Part shown: piece by piece, positions 1-8,345 of the stretch
How positions within the stretch are numbered: the stretch's first letter is position 1
Layout: each line of letters starts with the position of its first letter
Assembly: GCA_964449305.1 (NCBI GenBank)
Contig: CAYUYM010000045.1
Location: 1-19,579 of the forward strand
Length of the DNA stretch: 19,579 bases
Direction of reading: 5' to 3'
Source: CAYUYM01 sp964449305
Lineage (GTDB): Bacteria; Bacteroidota; Ignavibacteria; SZUA-365; CAYQST01
Notes under the pieces: model-generated
Told to the model about the DNA's origin: nothing
The model's database searches: none
The model's input: only the letters and a program-made list of their open reading frames with translations
Made by a program: the position numbers and the translations under genes

Positions 1-638
1 CCGTCCCACTCGGACACACCGCCGCCAAAGGTCCCGAACCACAGGTGCCCGCGACGGTCCAACGTGATGGAGTAGACAGTGTTGCCGGCAAGCCCCTGCG
101 CGGTGGTGTACGTGGTGAAGGTGACACCATCGTAGCGCGACACACCGCCGCCGGTGGTGCCGAACCACATGGCGCCGACGGAATCCTCGCAGATGCTCCA
201 CACGGTGTTGGAACCCAGGCCCTGCGTGGTGGTGAAGGTGGTGAAGGTGTAGCCGTCGAAGCGGCTGACCCCACCTCCGCCGGTGCCGAACCAGAGATGT
301 CCCAGGCGATCGCGGTACCCGCAGGTCACCGCACTCAGAGCCAGACCCTGCTCGGTGTTGTACTGCGGCATCGCAATCGTGAAATCCGCCGGCCGTGTGT
401 CGTCCCACCCCGCGGGAATGCGCTGCGGCACGGGCCGCAATGCCAGCAGCACGGAGGGACATTCGCCGACGCGCACCACGATGGGCGGGGCGAGCGAATC
501 CTGCCGGGTTGTGGCATCGGGCACCGGATGACGACCGTCACCACACCCTCCCGACAGCACGACCAGGCACGGGAGAAGCACCACCGCCATGAAGCGCAAC
601 AGGCGGCGGATCCGTGATGCAGAAGACATCGCAGACAT
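1..638 (-). CDS. Lipoprotein with two-component-regulator propeller (Reg_prop) repeats, 5' part only
   Basis: The reading frame stays open from an ATG at 638 to the left edge (about 212 residues), so the C-terminus lies outside. The N-terminus is a signal peptide with a lipobox: a basic stretch (SRIRRLLRF), a hydrophobic core (MAVVLLPCLVVL) and SGGC. After a linker come three propeller blades, each with a GHLWFGT/GAMWFGT core followed by GGGVSRFDG-type and FTTYTTAQGL-type segments. Alternative in-frame ATGs lie at 629 and 590; no Shine-Dalgarno sequence separates them. In known families such blades form the periplasmic sensor of hybrid histidine kinases, cyclases or LytTR regulators, usually followed by a Y_Y_Y domain. 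The lipobox suggests that this copy is membrane-anchored by lipid, so the output domain, if any, cannot be told. The Reg_prop call is firm; the role is not. Confidence 0.85.
   Translation of the reverse strand, partial: MSAMSSASRIRRLLRFMAVVLLPCLVVLSGGCGDGRHPVPDATTRQDSLAPPIVVRVGECPSVLLALRPVPQRIPAGWDDTRPADFTIAMPQYNTEQGLALSAVTCGYRDRLGHLWFGTGGGGVSRFDGYTFTTFTTTQGLGSNTVWSICEDSVGAMWFGTTGGGVSRYDGVTFTTYTTAQGLAGNTVYSITLDRRGHLWFGTFGGGVSEWD
34..293 (-). repeat. Tandem Reg_prop coding repeats, 126-bp period
   Basis: The complement of the WFG-coding core (ccgaacca on the plus strand) recurs at 34, 160 and 286, exactly 126 bp (42 residues) apart. The DNA between is also similar (accttcaccac-type stretches), so the array probably grew by in-frame duplication. 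It runs off the left edge. Confidence 0.8.
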
Positions 639-909
639 GAGACGGTCATGAGATGGAGGTGATGCAGACATCGGCGTGTGTCGCGACGGATGGGTCAGCC
701 GGCAATGAGGGGTGTCCGGGCTCGTCGAATGCGGAAATATACGGCCTGTCGGCCAAGGATGCGAATGGCGGTCCGGGGGGATTTCTGGCTGCCATCGCCG
801 CGCACTCCCGATTGCCACAGTTTTTTCGTAGTATTGCCCGCAACCCGGATGCCAGCGATCCTCTCCCGGCCATGCGGCCCCATTTCCCCCTTCACAGACA
901 CGGTGCACC

Positions 910-2331
910 ATGAACGATCGCATCGAACACTGCATCACCACTGCCACGCTCGCCGCGGCGGAATTCACCCAGTTCACCCAGGAACAGACCGACCGCGTGG
1001 TCGGCGCGGTGTTCGAGGCTGCCTTCAACCACCGCGTCGCGCTTGCGAAGCTCGCCCATCAGGAGACAGGCCTGGGGGTGTGGGAACACAAGGTCCTGAA
1101 GAACGTGGTCGCCTCGCAGCTCGTGTATGAGGACATCCGCGACCTGAAGACGGTGGGCGTCATCAGTGACGATCGTGACAGCGGCATTGTGGAGATCGCC
1201 CAGCCGATGGGCCCCATCCTCGCGATCATCCCCGTCACGAACCCGACCTCCACCACCATCTTCAAGATCCTGATCGCGCTCAAGACGCGGAACCCCATCA
1301 TCGTGTGTCCATCGACCAAGGCACGCAAGTCCTGCCGCGAGGCGGCCCGGATCTGCAGCGAGGCGGCCCTCGCCGCCGGCGCTCCGGAGGGCTGCATCCA
1401 GACGCTGACCTCTGTGGCCCATGAGGAGACGCAGAGCCTCATGGCACATCCCCACCTTGCCCTCATCCTCGCCACCGGCGGTTCCGGGCTCGTCAAGGCG
1501 GCGTACAGTTCGGGCACCCCCACCATCGGTGTCGGTGCGGGAAACGTCCCCGTCCATATCGAGGCCTCGGCCGACGTGCCCTTTGCCGTGGAGCAGATCC
1601 TCCTGTCCAAGACCTTCGACAACGGCACCATCTGTGCAAGCGAACAGGCCATCGTGGTGGAGCGCTCCATCGGGGCACGCGTGCGCGAAGCCTTCATCGC
1701 ACGCCGCGCCCGCTTCCTCGCCGACGAAGAGATCGCGCGGCTCAACGCGGTGGTCGTCAACCAGGTCACGGGGGTGATGAACCCCGCGGTGGTCGGGCAG
1801 TCGGCCCCGCGCATCGCGCAGATGGCGGGCATCCCCGATGCCGACGATGCGACAGTCCTCATCGCCCCCCTCCCGGCGGTCGGAGCCGGGCACCCGCTGT
1901 CGTCGGAGATCCTCGCCCCCATCCTCGCATGGTACGAGGAGGACAGCTTCGAGGACGCCATCAACCGCTGCATTGAACTGAACTTCCATGGTGGCATCGG
2001 GCACTCGGCCTCCATCTTTTCGAACGACGACGCTCGCATCACCTGCTTCGCGACGCACATGAATGCCGGCCGCATCTGCGTCAACACCCCGTCGTCGCAG
2101 GGCGCCGTCGGGGGCATGTTCAACCGCCTTTCACCATCTCTCACGCTCGGATGCGGCACCGGCGGCAAGAACATCACCACCGACAACGTCACCGCGCGGC
2201 ATCTGCTCAACATCCAGCGCATCTCGCGCCGCCGCCCCAACGAGCGCTTCATGCGCTTCGACAGCGCCCTCTACCTCGACGAGGAGCGGACCGCCGACGA
2301 GCTTCTCCCCCTCTACAATCTCAACCATTGA
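910..2331 (+). CDS. CoA-acylating acetaldehyde/aldehyde dehydrogenase, AdhE N-terminal type, standalone
   Basis: The protein has 473 residues. The family converts an aldehyde, CoA and NAD+ to acyl-CoA and NADH, or the reverse, in the cytosol. The sequence follows the N-terminal half of AdhE closely: IPVTNPTSTTIFK near residues 107-119, LILATGGSGLVKAAYSSG near 185-202, GVGAGNVPVHIE near 207-218, and the active-site block FDNGTICASEQ with the presumed catalytic Cys242. The C-terminal part (DNVTARHLLNIQRI) matches the stretch that in AdhE leads into the iron alcohol dehydrogenase domain, but here the protein stops about 40 residues later. It is therefore a monofunctional enzyme comparable to EutE/PduP in activity but AdhE-like in sequence. 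No microcompartment genes are nearby. The ATG at 910 has no clear Shine-Dalgarno sequence. The substrate chain length is unknown. Confidence 0.88.
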   Translation: MNDRIEHCITTATLAAAEFTQFTQEQTDRVVGAVFEAAFNHRVALAKLAHQETGLGVWEHKVLKNVVASQLVYEDIRDLKTVGVISDDRDSGIVEIAQPMGPILAIIPVTNPTSTTIFKILIALKTRNPIIVCPSTKARKSCREAARICSEAALAAGAPEGCIQTLTSVAHEETQSLMAHPHLALILATGGSGLVKAAYSSGTPTIGVGAGNVPVHIEASADVPFAVEQILLSKTFDNGTICASEQAIVVERSIGARVREAFIARRARFLADEEIARLNAVVVNQVTGVMNPAVVGQSAPRIAQMAGIPDADDATVLIAPLPAVGAGHPLSSEILAPILAWYEEDSFEDAINRCIELNFHGGIGHSASIFSNDDARITCFATHMNAGRICVNTPSSQGAVGGMFNRLSPSLTLGCGTGGKNITTDNVTARHLLNIQRISRRRPNERFMRFDSALYLDEERTADELLPLYNLNH

Positions 2332-2339
2332 ATCCACGC

Positions 2340-2624
2340 ATGACCACATACATGATCACCACCTCCACGCTTGTCTGCACCCCTGTCGGCCGGCTCGACA
2401 CCCCCGCCGCACAGGCGTTGGAAGCGGAGCTTGCACCCCATCTCACGGACGTCACGTCGGTGGAATTCGACCTCCATCAGGTCGACTACATCTGCTCGAT
2501 GTTCCTGCGCATCGTGCTCACCTCCATCAAGACGCTCGGTGCCGGAAATGTGCGCATCACCCATGCCGCGCCATCCGTGCTCAAGGTGCTGAAGATCGCC
2601 AACATCCCATCAGTCGGCGACTGA
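2340..2624 (+). CDS. STAS-domain protein (anti-sigma factor antagonist-like)
   Basis: The protein has 94 residues and is a single STAS domain. After an N-terminal strand (TLVCTPVGRLDTPAAQAL) comes the V-D-Y-I-C-S-M-F-L-R segment at residues 48-57, which aligns with the SpoIIAA/RsbV phosphorylation loop (F-x-D-S-S-G-L). Ser53 falls on the phosphorylated serine, while the neighbouring Asp, Ser and Gly are Cys, Met and Phe. The end (HAAPSVLKVLKIANI) fits the last helix of the fold (SpoIIAA-like ...V...L...gl). It starts 8 bp after the dehydrogenase stop and is presumably co-transcribed with it. An ATG at 2352 is an alternative start. In known systems such proteins release a sigma factor by binding an RsbW-type kinase. 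No kinase, phosphatase or sigma factor lies in the window, so the partner is unknown. Confidence 0.75.
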   Translation: MTTYMITTSTLVCTPVGRLDTPAAQALEAELAPHLTDVTSVEFDLHQVDYICSMFLRIVLTSIKTLGAGNVRITHAAPSVLKVLKIANIPSVGD

Positions 2625-2630
2625 CCGGGC

Positions 2631-3590
2631 TCACCGCCACAGTTCGTGCCGCACCTGTGCGGGGTCCCGCGGAATGCCCGCGTCGTTCAACGTGTAGATC
2701 AGACCGAGGCACACGTCCCGCGGGATGTTGTTGTCGATCAGTGTCAACCCCGCGCGGACAAGCAGTTCCCCCGACAGGCCGTTGACCAGCGGAAGGATGT
2801 GGAGAAACAGGTCCCGCGCAAACAGTCCCGTCGCCTCGGCCACCTCCGCATCGGAGCGGCCGGCACGCCGCATCGCCACCACGCGCTCCAGCGCCGTCTG
2901 CTCCACCGTCAGGCCGAGCGTCGTGATGATGGCCCGCGTCTTGTTCGCGGAAAGGCAGATGTAGTACGGCAGCTCGTGCAGCCCGCAGGCGCGGCGGACA
3001 TGCTCCAGCACCGGGGCGTAGCCACGTGTCAGGTAGGACTGGACCAGCGACATCGGCGCCTCGCCCGCCCGGCGTACCTCGGCCGTGCCCGGCAGGGTGA
3101 TCACACTCATCGATGCATGTGACAGATCCATGCGGAACACGTGGAACGTGAACGCGTGCAGGGGATCCTCGTCGGGGGCGTTCTGGTTGGAAATGACCAG
3201 GATGTTCACCACCACTCCATCGGGCAGGCATCCAGGCATGGCGCCATCGGCGCTGTCCGGGATGGCTGCCGTGGCATGCGCTGAATCTGTGACCGATCCC
3301 GGCATGGACGGAGTCGCCCCCGGGTTCGTGTGATGCATGGAAAAGACGAGGTCCTTCTTTCCCTGCCGGTCGGCACTCGTCATGCCGGCATAGACGGGGT
3401 TGATGAGTGAGAGTGCAGTGACGGCCAGATCTCGCACCTGCGTCCGTGCCACCCACAGCGGGTGCCGGTTCAGGCCCGCCCAATCACGCACCTGCACGAG
3501 GGCGGCCACCAGCGCAGCCAACACAAGCACCACCACGACCGTCTGGAGTGGACGGAGTCCCTCGCGGGATGCACGTCGTGCTGGTGTCAT
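2631..3590 (-). CDS. Single-pass membrane protein, LytR-CpsA-Psr (LCP)-like, probably degenerate
   Basis: The protein has 319 residues. A cytoplasmic basic N-terminus (residues 1-14) is followed by one membrane segment (about 16-33, TVVVVLVLAALVAALV) and a periplasmic region. Residues about 127-226 resemble the LCP core: a VNILVIS strand, then FTFHVFRMDLSHASMSVITL, then a helix region and LPYYICLSANKTRAIITTLG, which corresponds to the usual P-x-D-Y-Y-V-x-x-x-F-x-G-F. The family's S-I-P-R-D-(T/S) segment is T-L-P-G-T-A here, so the phosphate-binding arginine is missing. Known LCP enzymes transfer undecaprenyl-linked glycopolymers to peptidoglycan; loss of that Arg argues for a binding or altered role. 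The gene lies 66 bp downstream of the transglycosylase and converges on the STAS gene with only 6 bp between stops. AGGAG directly abuts the ATG. The family assignment is by pattern only. Confidence 0.5.
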   Translation of the reverse strand: MTPARRASREGLRPLQTVVVVLVLAALVAALVQVRDWAGLNRHPLWVARTQVRDLAVTALSLINPVYAGMTSADRQGKKDLVFSMHHTNPGATPSMPGSVTDSAHATAAIPDSADGAMPGCLPDGVVVNILVISNQNAPDEDPLHAFTFHVFRMDLSHASMSVITLPGTAEVRRAGEAPMSLVQSYLTRGYAPVLEHVRRACGLHELPYYICLSANKTRAIITTLGLTVEQTALERVVAMRRAGRSDAEVAEATGLFARDLFLHILPLVNGLSGELLVRAGLTLIDNNIPRDVCLGLIYTLNDAGIPRDPAQVRHELWR

Positions 3591-3637
3591 CTCCTCACAC
3601 GTGGTGGTGAAAGCGGTCCGGCGCCGGCAGGTCGCAC

Positions 3638-3657
3638 GGCGATCGTCCTGGATCGCC
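3638..3657 (-). other. Inverted repeat at the end of the transglycosylase gene
   Basis: GGCGATC and GATCGCC form a perfect 7-bp stem around a 6-nt loop, touching the first base of the TAG stop (3657-3659). No T-run follows, so it is not a standard intrinsic terminator. It may protect a 3' end or weaken read-through into the downstream LCP-like gene. A second palindrome, CCGGCGCCGG, lies close by at 3618-3627. Confidence 0.35.
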
Positions 3658-6527
3658 TAGTGTGACTGGTACCAGGTCAGCACCTGTCCGGCACGGATGG
3701 CATTGGTCTGAAGGGTGTTCCATGTCTGCAAATCCTCCACGCGGACTCCCAGCTTCTTCGCGATTCCGTAGAGCGTCTCACCCGATTCCACAGTGTAGGA
3801 CTGCGGCAGAAGCTCGGTGGATCCCTGCACACGGACGGGGGATTTCTGTTGGATGGCGGGTGCGGCGGGTTTGCGCAGGCGCAGGACCTGGCCCTCACGA
3901 ATGTCGCTGCCCTTGATCTCGTTCCATGCACGCAGTTGGTCCACGGAGATGCCAAAGCGCCGTGCCAGGGCGGGCAGGCGGTCATGCCGCTCCACCGTGT
4001 AGGTCTCCGGCACGCTGGTCGGAGCGCCTGTCGCCGCCGTCTCCTGCGTCGCGGGGTTGGCGGTGAGACGCAGGTGCTGTCCGCTCTGCAGCGACGCGGT
4101 CTGGAGATCGTTCCAGACGATGAGGCTGTCGACCGACAGATGGTACTTCTGGGCGATGCTCCACAGGCCCTCGCCATCGGACACGGTGTGCACCTTTGGT
4201 GTTGTTCGCGGGCTGCGGCTCCTCCCCGCCCGCCCAGGATCCGTGGGACGCATCACGAGTTTCTGACCTGATCGGATCTCGTCATTGCGCAGGGAGTTCC
4301 ACTCGCGGATCTGCTGCGGCGACACGTCATACATCTCGGAGATCTTCCACAGGGTCTCCCCCTGCCTCACCACGTGCGCCGCGTTCGGGGTGCGGTCCAC
4401 GCGCACCACGGCGGGCGCGGCTGCCGCTGCGGCTGCCTCCGTGCGGACGCGCGAGCTGTCATAGAGCGGGCGGCCGGCGACGCTGCCCTGGGCCGGGTGG
4501 ATCTTCAGCACACGCCCCGACTGGACGCGCTGGTCGGTGAGCTGATTCCACGCCATGAGGTTGTCGATCGTCACATTGAATGCGGAGGCGATGCTGGCCA
4601 GCGTCTCGCCGCGGCGGACACGGTGTTTCTCCTCCGTCGGCTGTCCCGAGCGCTGTGTCGACCGGGCCTGCACCGGCTGCAGTGGTTCGGGGGGCGGGGC
4701 GGACTGCGCCACGGGAGCTGACGTCGGGGCGGCACCTGTGTCGGGTTTCACCCACACGGTGAGCTGCATCCCTGCCTTCACCACATCGTCCGGCTCAAGA
4801 CTGTTCCACGCCATGAGATCGGCGACGCTGCATTGGTGCTTCGCGGCAAGAGTGGACAGCGTCTGGCCCTTGTCCACGGTGATGGTGCACCTGTCCCGGC
4901 CGCGCGTGTTGCGCGTGGGATCGACCTTCGCCCTGCCCGACGTGCTGCGGACGTTGTCGAGGGCGGTGAGGCTGCCCTCGGTGGGGTCGTTGTTACGCGG
5001 GATGGAGAGCATCTCCCCCGGTTTGAGGGCACGGTTGCGTTTCATCCCGTTCGCGCGCCGAAGCTCCGCCACGGACACATCGTACCGGTTCGCCACCTTT
5101 GCCAGCGTCTCCCCGCGCGACACGCGATGCAGCCCCTTCTCGGCGAAGTTCACCTCGCGCAGGTCCTTGAGTCGTTCGGCGAAGGTGCGTCGGGCCCCGC
5201 GTGGGATGCGGATTTCGAAGCCATCGCAGCCAGCCGGCGTCACCGACTGGAGGAGATGTGGGTTGAGTTCCTGGAATTCCTCGAGCGTCACGCCTGCACA
5301 CCCGGCCAGATCCTGCACCTGATAGCTCCGCGTGAGGGGCATGCTTTCATAGTCGAGCGGATCGAGGTGATCGATCTGGACAAAGTCGTAGGCCTCCGGG
5401 TTGAGAGCAATCACGGCGGCGGCGATGAAGATCGGAACATAGTTCTGTGTTTCCTGGGGCAGGAGCGGCTGGATGTCCCAGTACGAGGGATGGTCCATGC
5501 GGCTTGCGCGTATCGCGCGCTCCACACGCCCGGCGCCGCAGTTGTAGGCGGCCAGCGCAAGATGCCAGTCGTCGAAGCGGTGGTAGAGATCCAGGAGGTG
5601 GCGGGCGGCGGCACGCGTGGCCTTCTCCGGATTCCGGCGGTCGTCGTAGAACCAGTCGCCCCGCAGGCCATAGCTCTCCCCGGTGGATTTGAGGAACTGC
5701 CAGAGGCCCACGCATTTGGCCCAGGAGCGCGCGGTGGGATTGAGGCCGCTTTCGATCATGGAAAGGTAGATGATCTCCGCGGGGGCGCCCTCCTCCTTCA
5801 GGATCGGTTGCATCACGGGGAAGAAGCGCCCCGACCGCTCCAGCCAGCGCGTCATCGTGCCCCGCGCGCGCGTGGTGAAGTAGACGATGTTGCGCTCCAC
5901 ATGCTCGTTCAGCGGCAGTGGGATGGTGGTGGGCGGCGGAGGGGTGAACACGAGGCGCGAAAGATCCGTGGTGTCGGCCTTGATGCTCTCGCCGAAGATG
6001 CCGCGCAGGGCCACGGCTGGGAGGTCGTAATTCCCCGTCGGGATGCCGGCGGAGCACTGGTTGTACAACCCGGCAAGATTCTGTGACAGGCGGGCGAAGA
6101 GCGAGTCGTTTTCCGCCTCGATGAAGTTCCCCGCCCGACTCAGGTGCGATGCAGTCAGCTCGCATTCGCGAAATGCCTGAAGCGTGTCCTGCTTCGACAA
6201 CGCCTTCGATGCGAGGATGATGTGAAGACGGGCGCGGTCCAGCAGCGATCGGTAGTCCGTCAAGGTGCCTTCAGAAGCCGGTGGCAGGGAATCCCGCAAC
6301 ACCGGCTTCGGAAGAAACTTTGGCTTCGCTTCCGCACGCGATGATGTGTCAACAGGCGCCGGTGTCACGACGGGTCGAGTCTCGGTCACCTCCGGTGCCG
6401 ATGAACAGCCTGCCACGATCACGGCGGCGATCAGAGGAAGAAACAACGACGCAGCGATGCGTCGCCGCGCGGCCTGGGGAATGAGGCGACGGATGCATAC
6501 CGCCGGCGGTGGGAACTTCATGGTCAT
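3657..6527 (-). CDS. mltD: Membrane-bound lytic murein transglycosylase, MltD type, with seven LysM repeats (lipoprotein)
   Basis: The enzyme cleaves peptidoglycan glycan strands with 1,6-anhydro-muramic acid formation in the periplasm. The protein has 956 residues from the ATG at 6527, which lies 6 nt after GGAGG. The ATG at 6533 abuts that GGAGG, and another ATG sits at 6521. Residues 1-41 are a lipoprotein signal ending in VAGC (Cys41). The SLT domain spans about 231-345, with IYLSMIESGLNP (catalytic Glu259), GLWQFLKSTGESYGL and LALAAYNCGAGRV. A degenerate LysM-like segment lies at about 400-442. Seven LysM repeats follow at about 466-511, 546-594, 635-678, 717-760, 779-822, 842-885 and 910-955, separated by Pro/Ala/Thr linkers, including an alanine run near 697-704. 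E. coli MltD has far fewer repeats, so the wall-binding tail is unusually long. Confidence 0.92.
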   Translation of the reverse strand: MTMKFPPPAVCIRRLIPQAARRRIAASLFLPLIAAVIVAGCSSAPEVTETRPVVTPAPVDTSSRAEAKPKFLPKPVLRDSLPPASEGTLTDYRSLLDRARLHIILASKALSKQDTLQAFRECELTASHLSRAGNFIEAENDSLFARLSQNLAGLYNQCSAGIPTGNYDLPAVALRGIFGESIKADTTDLSRLVFTPPPPTTIPLPLNEHVERNIVYFTTRARGTMTRWLERSGRFFPVMQPILKEEGAPAEIIYLSMIESGLNPTARSWAKCVGLWQFLKSTGESYGLRGDWFYDDRRNPEKATRAAARHLLDLYHRFDDWHLALAAYNCGAGRVERAIRASRMDHPSYWDIQPLLPQETQNYVPIFIAAAVIALNPEAYDFVQIDHLDPLDYESMPLTRSYQVQDLAGCAGVTLEEFQELNPHLLQSVTPAGCDGFEIRIPRGARRTFAERLKDLREVNFAEKGLHRVSRGETLAKVANRYDVSVAELRRANGMKRNRALKPGEMLSIPRNNDPTEGSLTALDNVRSTSGRAKVDPTRNTRGRDRCTITVDKGQTLSTLAAKHQCSVADLMAWNSLEPDDVVKAGMQLTVWVKPDTGAAPTSAPVAQSAPPPEPLQPVQARSTQRSGQPTEEKHRVRRGETLASIASAFNVTIDNLMAWNQLTDQRVQSGRVLKIHPAQGSVAGRPLYDSSRVRTEAAAAAAAPAVVRVDRTPNAAHVVRQGETLWKISEMYDVSPQQIREWNSLRNDEIRSGQKLVMRPTDPGRAGRSRSPRTTPKVHTVSDGEGLWSIAQKYHLSVDSLIVWNDLQTASLQSGQHLRLTANPATQETAATGAPTSVPETYTVERHDRLPALARRFGISVDQLRAWNEIKGSDIREGQVLRLRKPAAPAIQQKSPVRVQGSTELLPQSYTVESGETLYGIAKKLGVRVEDLQTWNTLQTNAIRAGQVLTWYQSH

Positions 6528-6604
6528 CGACATCCTCCGGAGCGTTGGGCTGTGATTCGCGCTGCCGAACCACCGCTTTCAGGTGCAGGGGAAATGACAG
6601 CGAA

Positions 6605-6635
6605 ACAAGCTACGCAACGGCATTGAGAAAATCAA
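6605..6635 (-). promoter_or_regulatory. Putative Bacteroidota-type promoter of the transglycosylase gene
   Basis: On the minus strand, ATTG (TTG at 6635-6633) is followed after 20 nt by TAGCTTGT (6612-6605). This resembles the -33 TTTG / -7 TAnnTTTG elements known for the Bacteroidota primary sigma factor. It would give a leader of about 70 nt. The same layout recurs at 16202-16232 and 18476-18507. Confidence 0.45.
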
Positions 6636-6719
6636 TGAAGCGAGGACATGCAAGGATCTGATTTGCAAGGGCTTAGGAACACTCATCCAAACAGGGATGG
6701 CGCAACCCCGCCGCGCCCA

Positions 6720-8345
6720 TCACCGCTTTTCAAACACCCCCACATAGAAGGTCTGGTCGCGGCTGAGGAATTCCTTCAGAAGCGTCAGCGTCGTGTCCGT
6801 GCTGATGTCCTTGTAGTCCACATCACCGCCGAACTGGTTGTTGCCATAGTGGCTGTCCCACACGATGAGCGTGCCCGCAGGCGAGACGCGGATGGTGGAG
6901 TCCGACATGTACTGGCCGCGGTTGCGGTCCGTCACATCGATGCCCGAGAAATAGCTGAACAGGACGTGGTTGCACAGCAGTCTCCGATCTGCCAGCCCCT
7001 GCCCGCCGTACCACTGTGCCGCCTCCTTCACGGTCTCCGCCTCGGTGTTGAGCTTGAGTGGGGTGATCGTGGCCATGGTGAAAACAACACCGAGGGCGGT
7101 GACCAGCGCCACCGCCGGTCCGGGCTTGAGGATGCGCGCCACCGACGAGGCAAGGAAGATCACCAGCACGCCGAAGACGGCGAAGAAATTCGTGTACGAG
7201 CTCTTGTCGAGCAGCTTGAAGCCATCGGCCTCGCGGGAGAGCAGAACGAGCGTGATGAAGGTGAACACGCCAAGCACGATGCCGGAATATCTGCGCCCGC
7301 TCTCCGACAGCATCACGTTGATACCCATCATCACGTAGATGGCGGTCAGCGGAGCGATGGACAGCATGTAGCGCCAGTGCCCGGGGTTCGCACCGAAGTT
7401 CGGGACATCCCACGCCGAGATCACCGCCCATGCCCACATCACGGTGTAGGTGAAGAACACGAAGCCATGCTCCTGCAATGCCTCCCTCCAGCGACTCCCC
7501 CGATTGAGGAAGGACCAGTACCCCACCACGAGGAGCGCAAGCGACACGGGGCCCACCATGTGAATGTAGGTTCCGAAATAGTGCCAGAAGGACTGATGCG
7601 GCACCTCCACGCCAAGCCCGATCTTGCGCATGTCGTCGATCAGCCACATCATGTTGCCCGTCGACAGCCAGCCGATGAGGGCAAGCACAAGAGGGGTCCA
7701 CCCAAGCACAAGGAAGGCCACCCACCTCCGCTTCACCAGGAAGATGACCCCGAGCACGATGGTGACGAGGGCGAACTCCTGACGGATGCTGAAGATGTAG
7801 GACGAGAAGATCGCGGCGAGAACATGATTCCTGCGCTGATAGAAGAGCAGCATGAGCACGACGAACAGCCCGGCGGTGATTTCACTGTAGGTGCGGAAGG
7901 AGAGCTGGATGAACAGGGGCTGCGCCGCCAGCAGGAGGGCGCCCACGGAGGCATTGCGCAGCTTCATCGCACGGCCGAGATGGTAGGTCGCCACCACGGT
8001 GAGCGCGGCCATGAGGCAGTGCGCCAGAAGCACTCCGGTCACGCCGAACATGGACGGCAGCACCATGAGGATCTTCCAGCCCGGCTTGGGTTGGTTGCCC
8101 ATGATGCTGAACGGATCCCCGAAAAACTGGCGGATGTTGCGATAGTGACCGATCTCGTCGTCCTGGTAGAACCCCGTGGAACCCTGGGAGAAGAGGTAGT
8201 AGAGCATGACGAGGACCGGGATGAGCACCCAGATGTATCGCCCGATCCACTGGTCGAGATCGAACTGCTCCCATGCCTGCTGCGCCTTGGTGGCGCGTGC
8301 CGTCAACGGCTTGGTGGTCTTGTTCTTGGCCATCTGTCCTGTCAC
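6720..8345 (-). CDS. Polytopic GT-C-fold glycosyltransferase (GT39/ArnT-like)
   Basis: The protein has 541 residues. It is an integral membrane protein with about eleven hydrophobic segments between residues 37 and 430 and a soluble C-terminal part of about 110 residues. After the first membrane segment comes FYQDDEIGHYRN, with Asp62-Asp63-Glu64 in the place of the acidic motif of GT-C enzymes, which use polyprenyl-phosphate sugars on the periplasmic face. RTYSEITAGL and SIRQEFALV lie in or near later helices, as in PMT/ArnT-type proteins. The GTG start at 8345 overlaps the upstream GT4 stop as GTGA; an ATG at 8333 is an alternative start with AGGA close by. As last gene of the four-gene operon it probably adds a sugar to a lipid-linked glycan or envelope protein. 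Donor and acceptor cannot be read from the sequence. Confidence 0.75.
   Translation of the reverse strand: MTGQMAKNKTTKPLTARATKAQQAWEQFDLDQWIGRYIWVLIPVLVMLYYLFSQGSTGFYQDDEIGHYRNIRQFFGDPFSIMGNQPKPGWKILMVLPSMFGVTGVLLAHCLMAALTVVATYHLGRAMKLRNASVGALLLAAQPLFIQLSFRTYSEITAGLFVVLMLLFYQRRNHVLAAIFSSYIFSIRQEFALVTIVLGVIFLVKRRWVAFLVLGWTPLVLALIGWLSTGNMMWLIDDMRKIGLGVEVPHQSFWHYFGTYIHMVGPVSLALLVVGYWSFLNRGSRWREALQEHGFVFFTYTVMWAWAVISAWDVPNFGANPGHWRYMLSIAPLTAIYVMMGINVMLSESGRRYSGIVLGVFTFITLVLLSREADGFKLLDKSSYTNFFAVFGVLVIFLASSVARILKPGPAVALVTALGVVFTMATITPLKLNTEAETVKEAAQWYGGQGLADRRLLCNHVLFSYFSGIDVTDRNRGQYMSDSTIRVSPAGTLIVWDSHYGNNQFGGDVDYKDISTDTTLTLLKEFLSRDQTFYVGVFEKR

Noticed and set aside
812..836. TTG ... TAGTATTG as promoter of the aldehyde dehydrogenase
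   Set aside because: Only 14 bp separate the elements, against 20-21 at the other sites; the -7-like part alone is not enough.
892..2058. Long minus-strand open frame opposite the aldehyde dehydrogenase
   Set aside because: It is a shadow frame typical of GC-rich genes; its product is rich in Asp, Gly, Arg and His with no domain, while the plus-strand frame is a clear enzyme.
2625..2630. Terminator between the converging STAS and LCP-like genes
   Set aside because: Only six bases (CCGGGC) lie between the stops, with no stem and no T-run.
4435..4445. Short repeats encoding an alanine run in the transglycosylase as a phase-variable tract
   Set aside because: The tract is a mixed GCN run, not a pure short repeat, so slippage is unlikely; it reads as a flexible linker.
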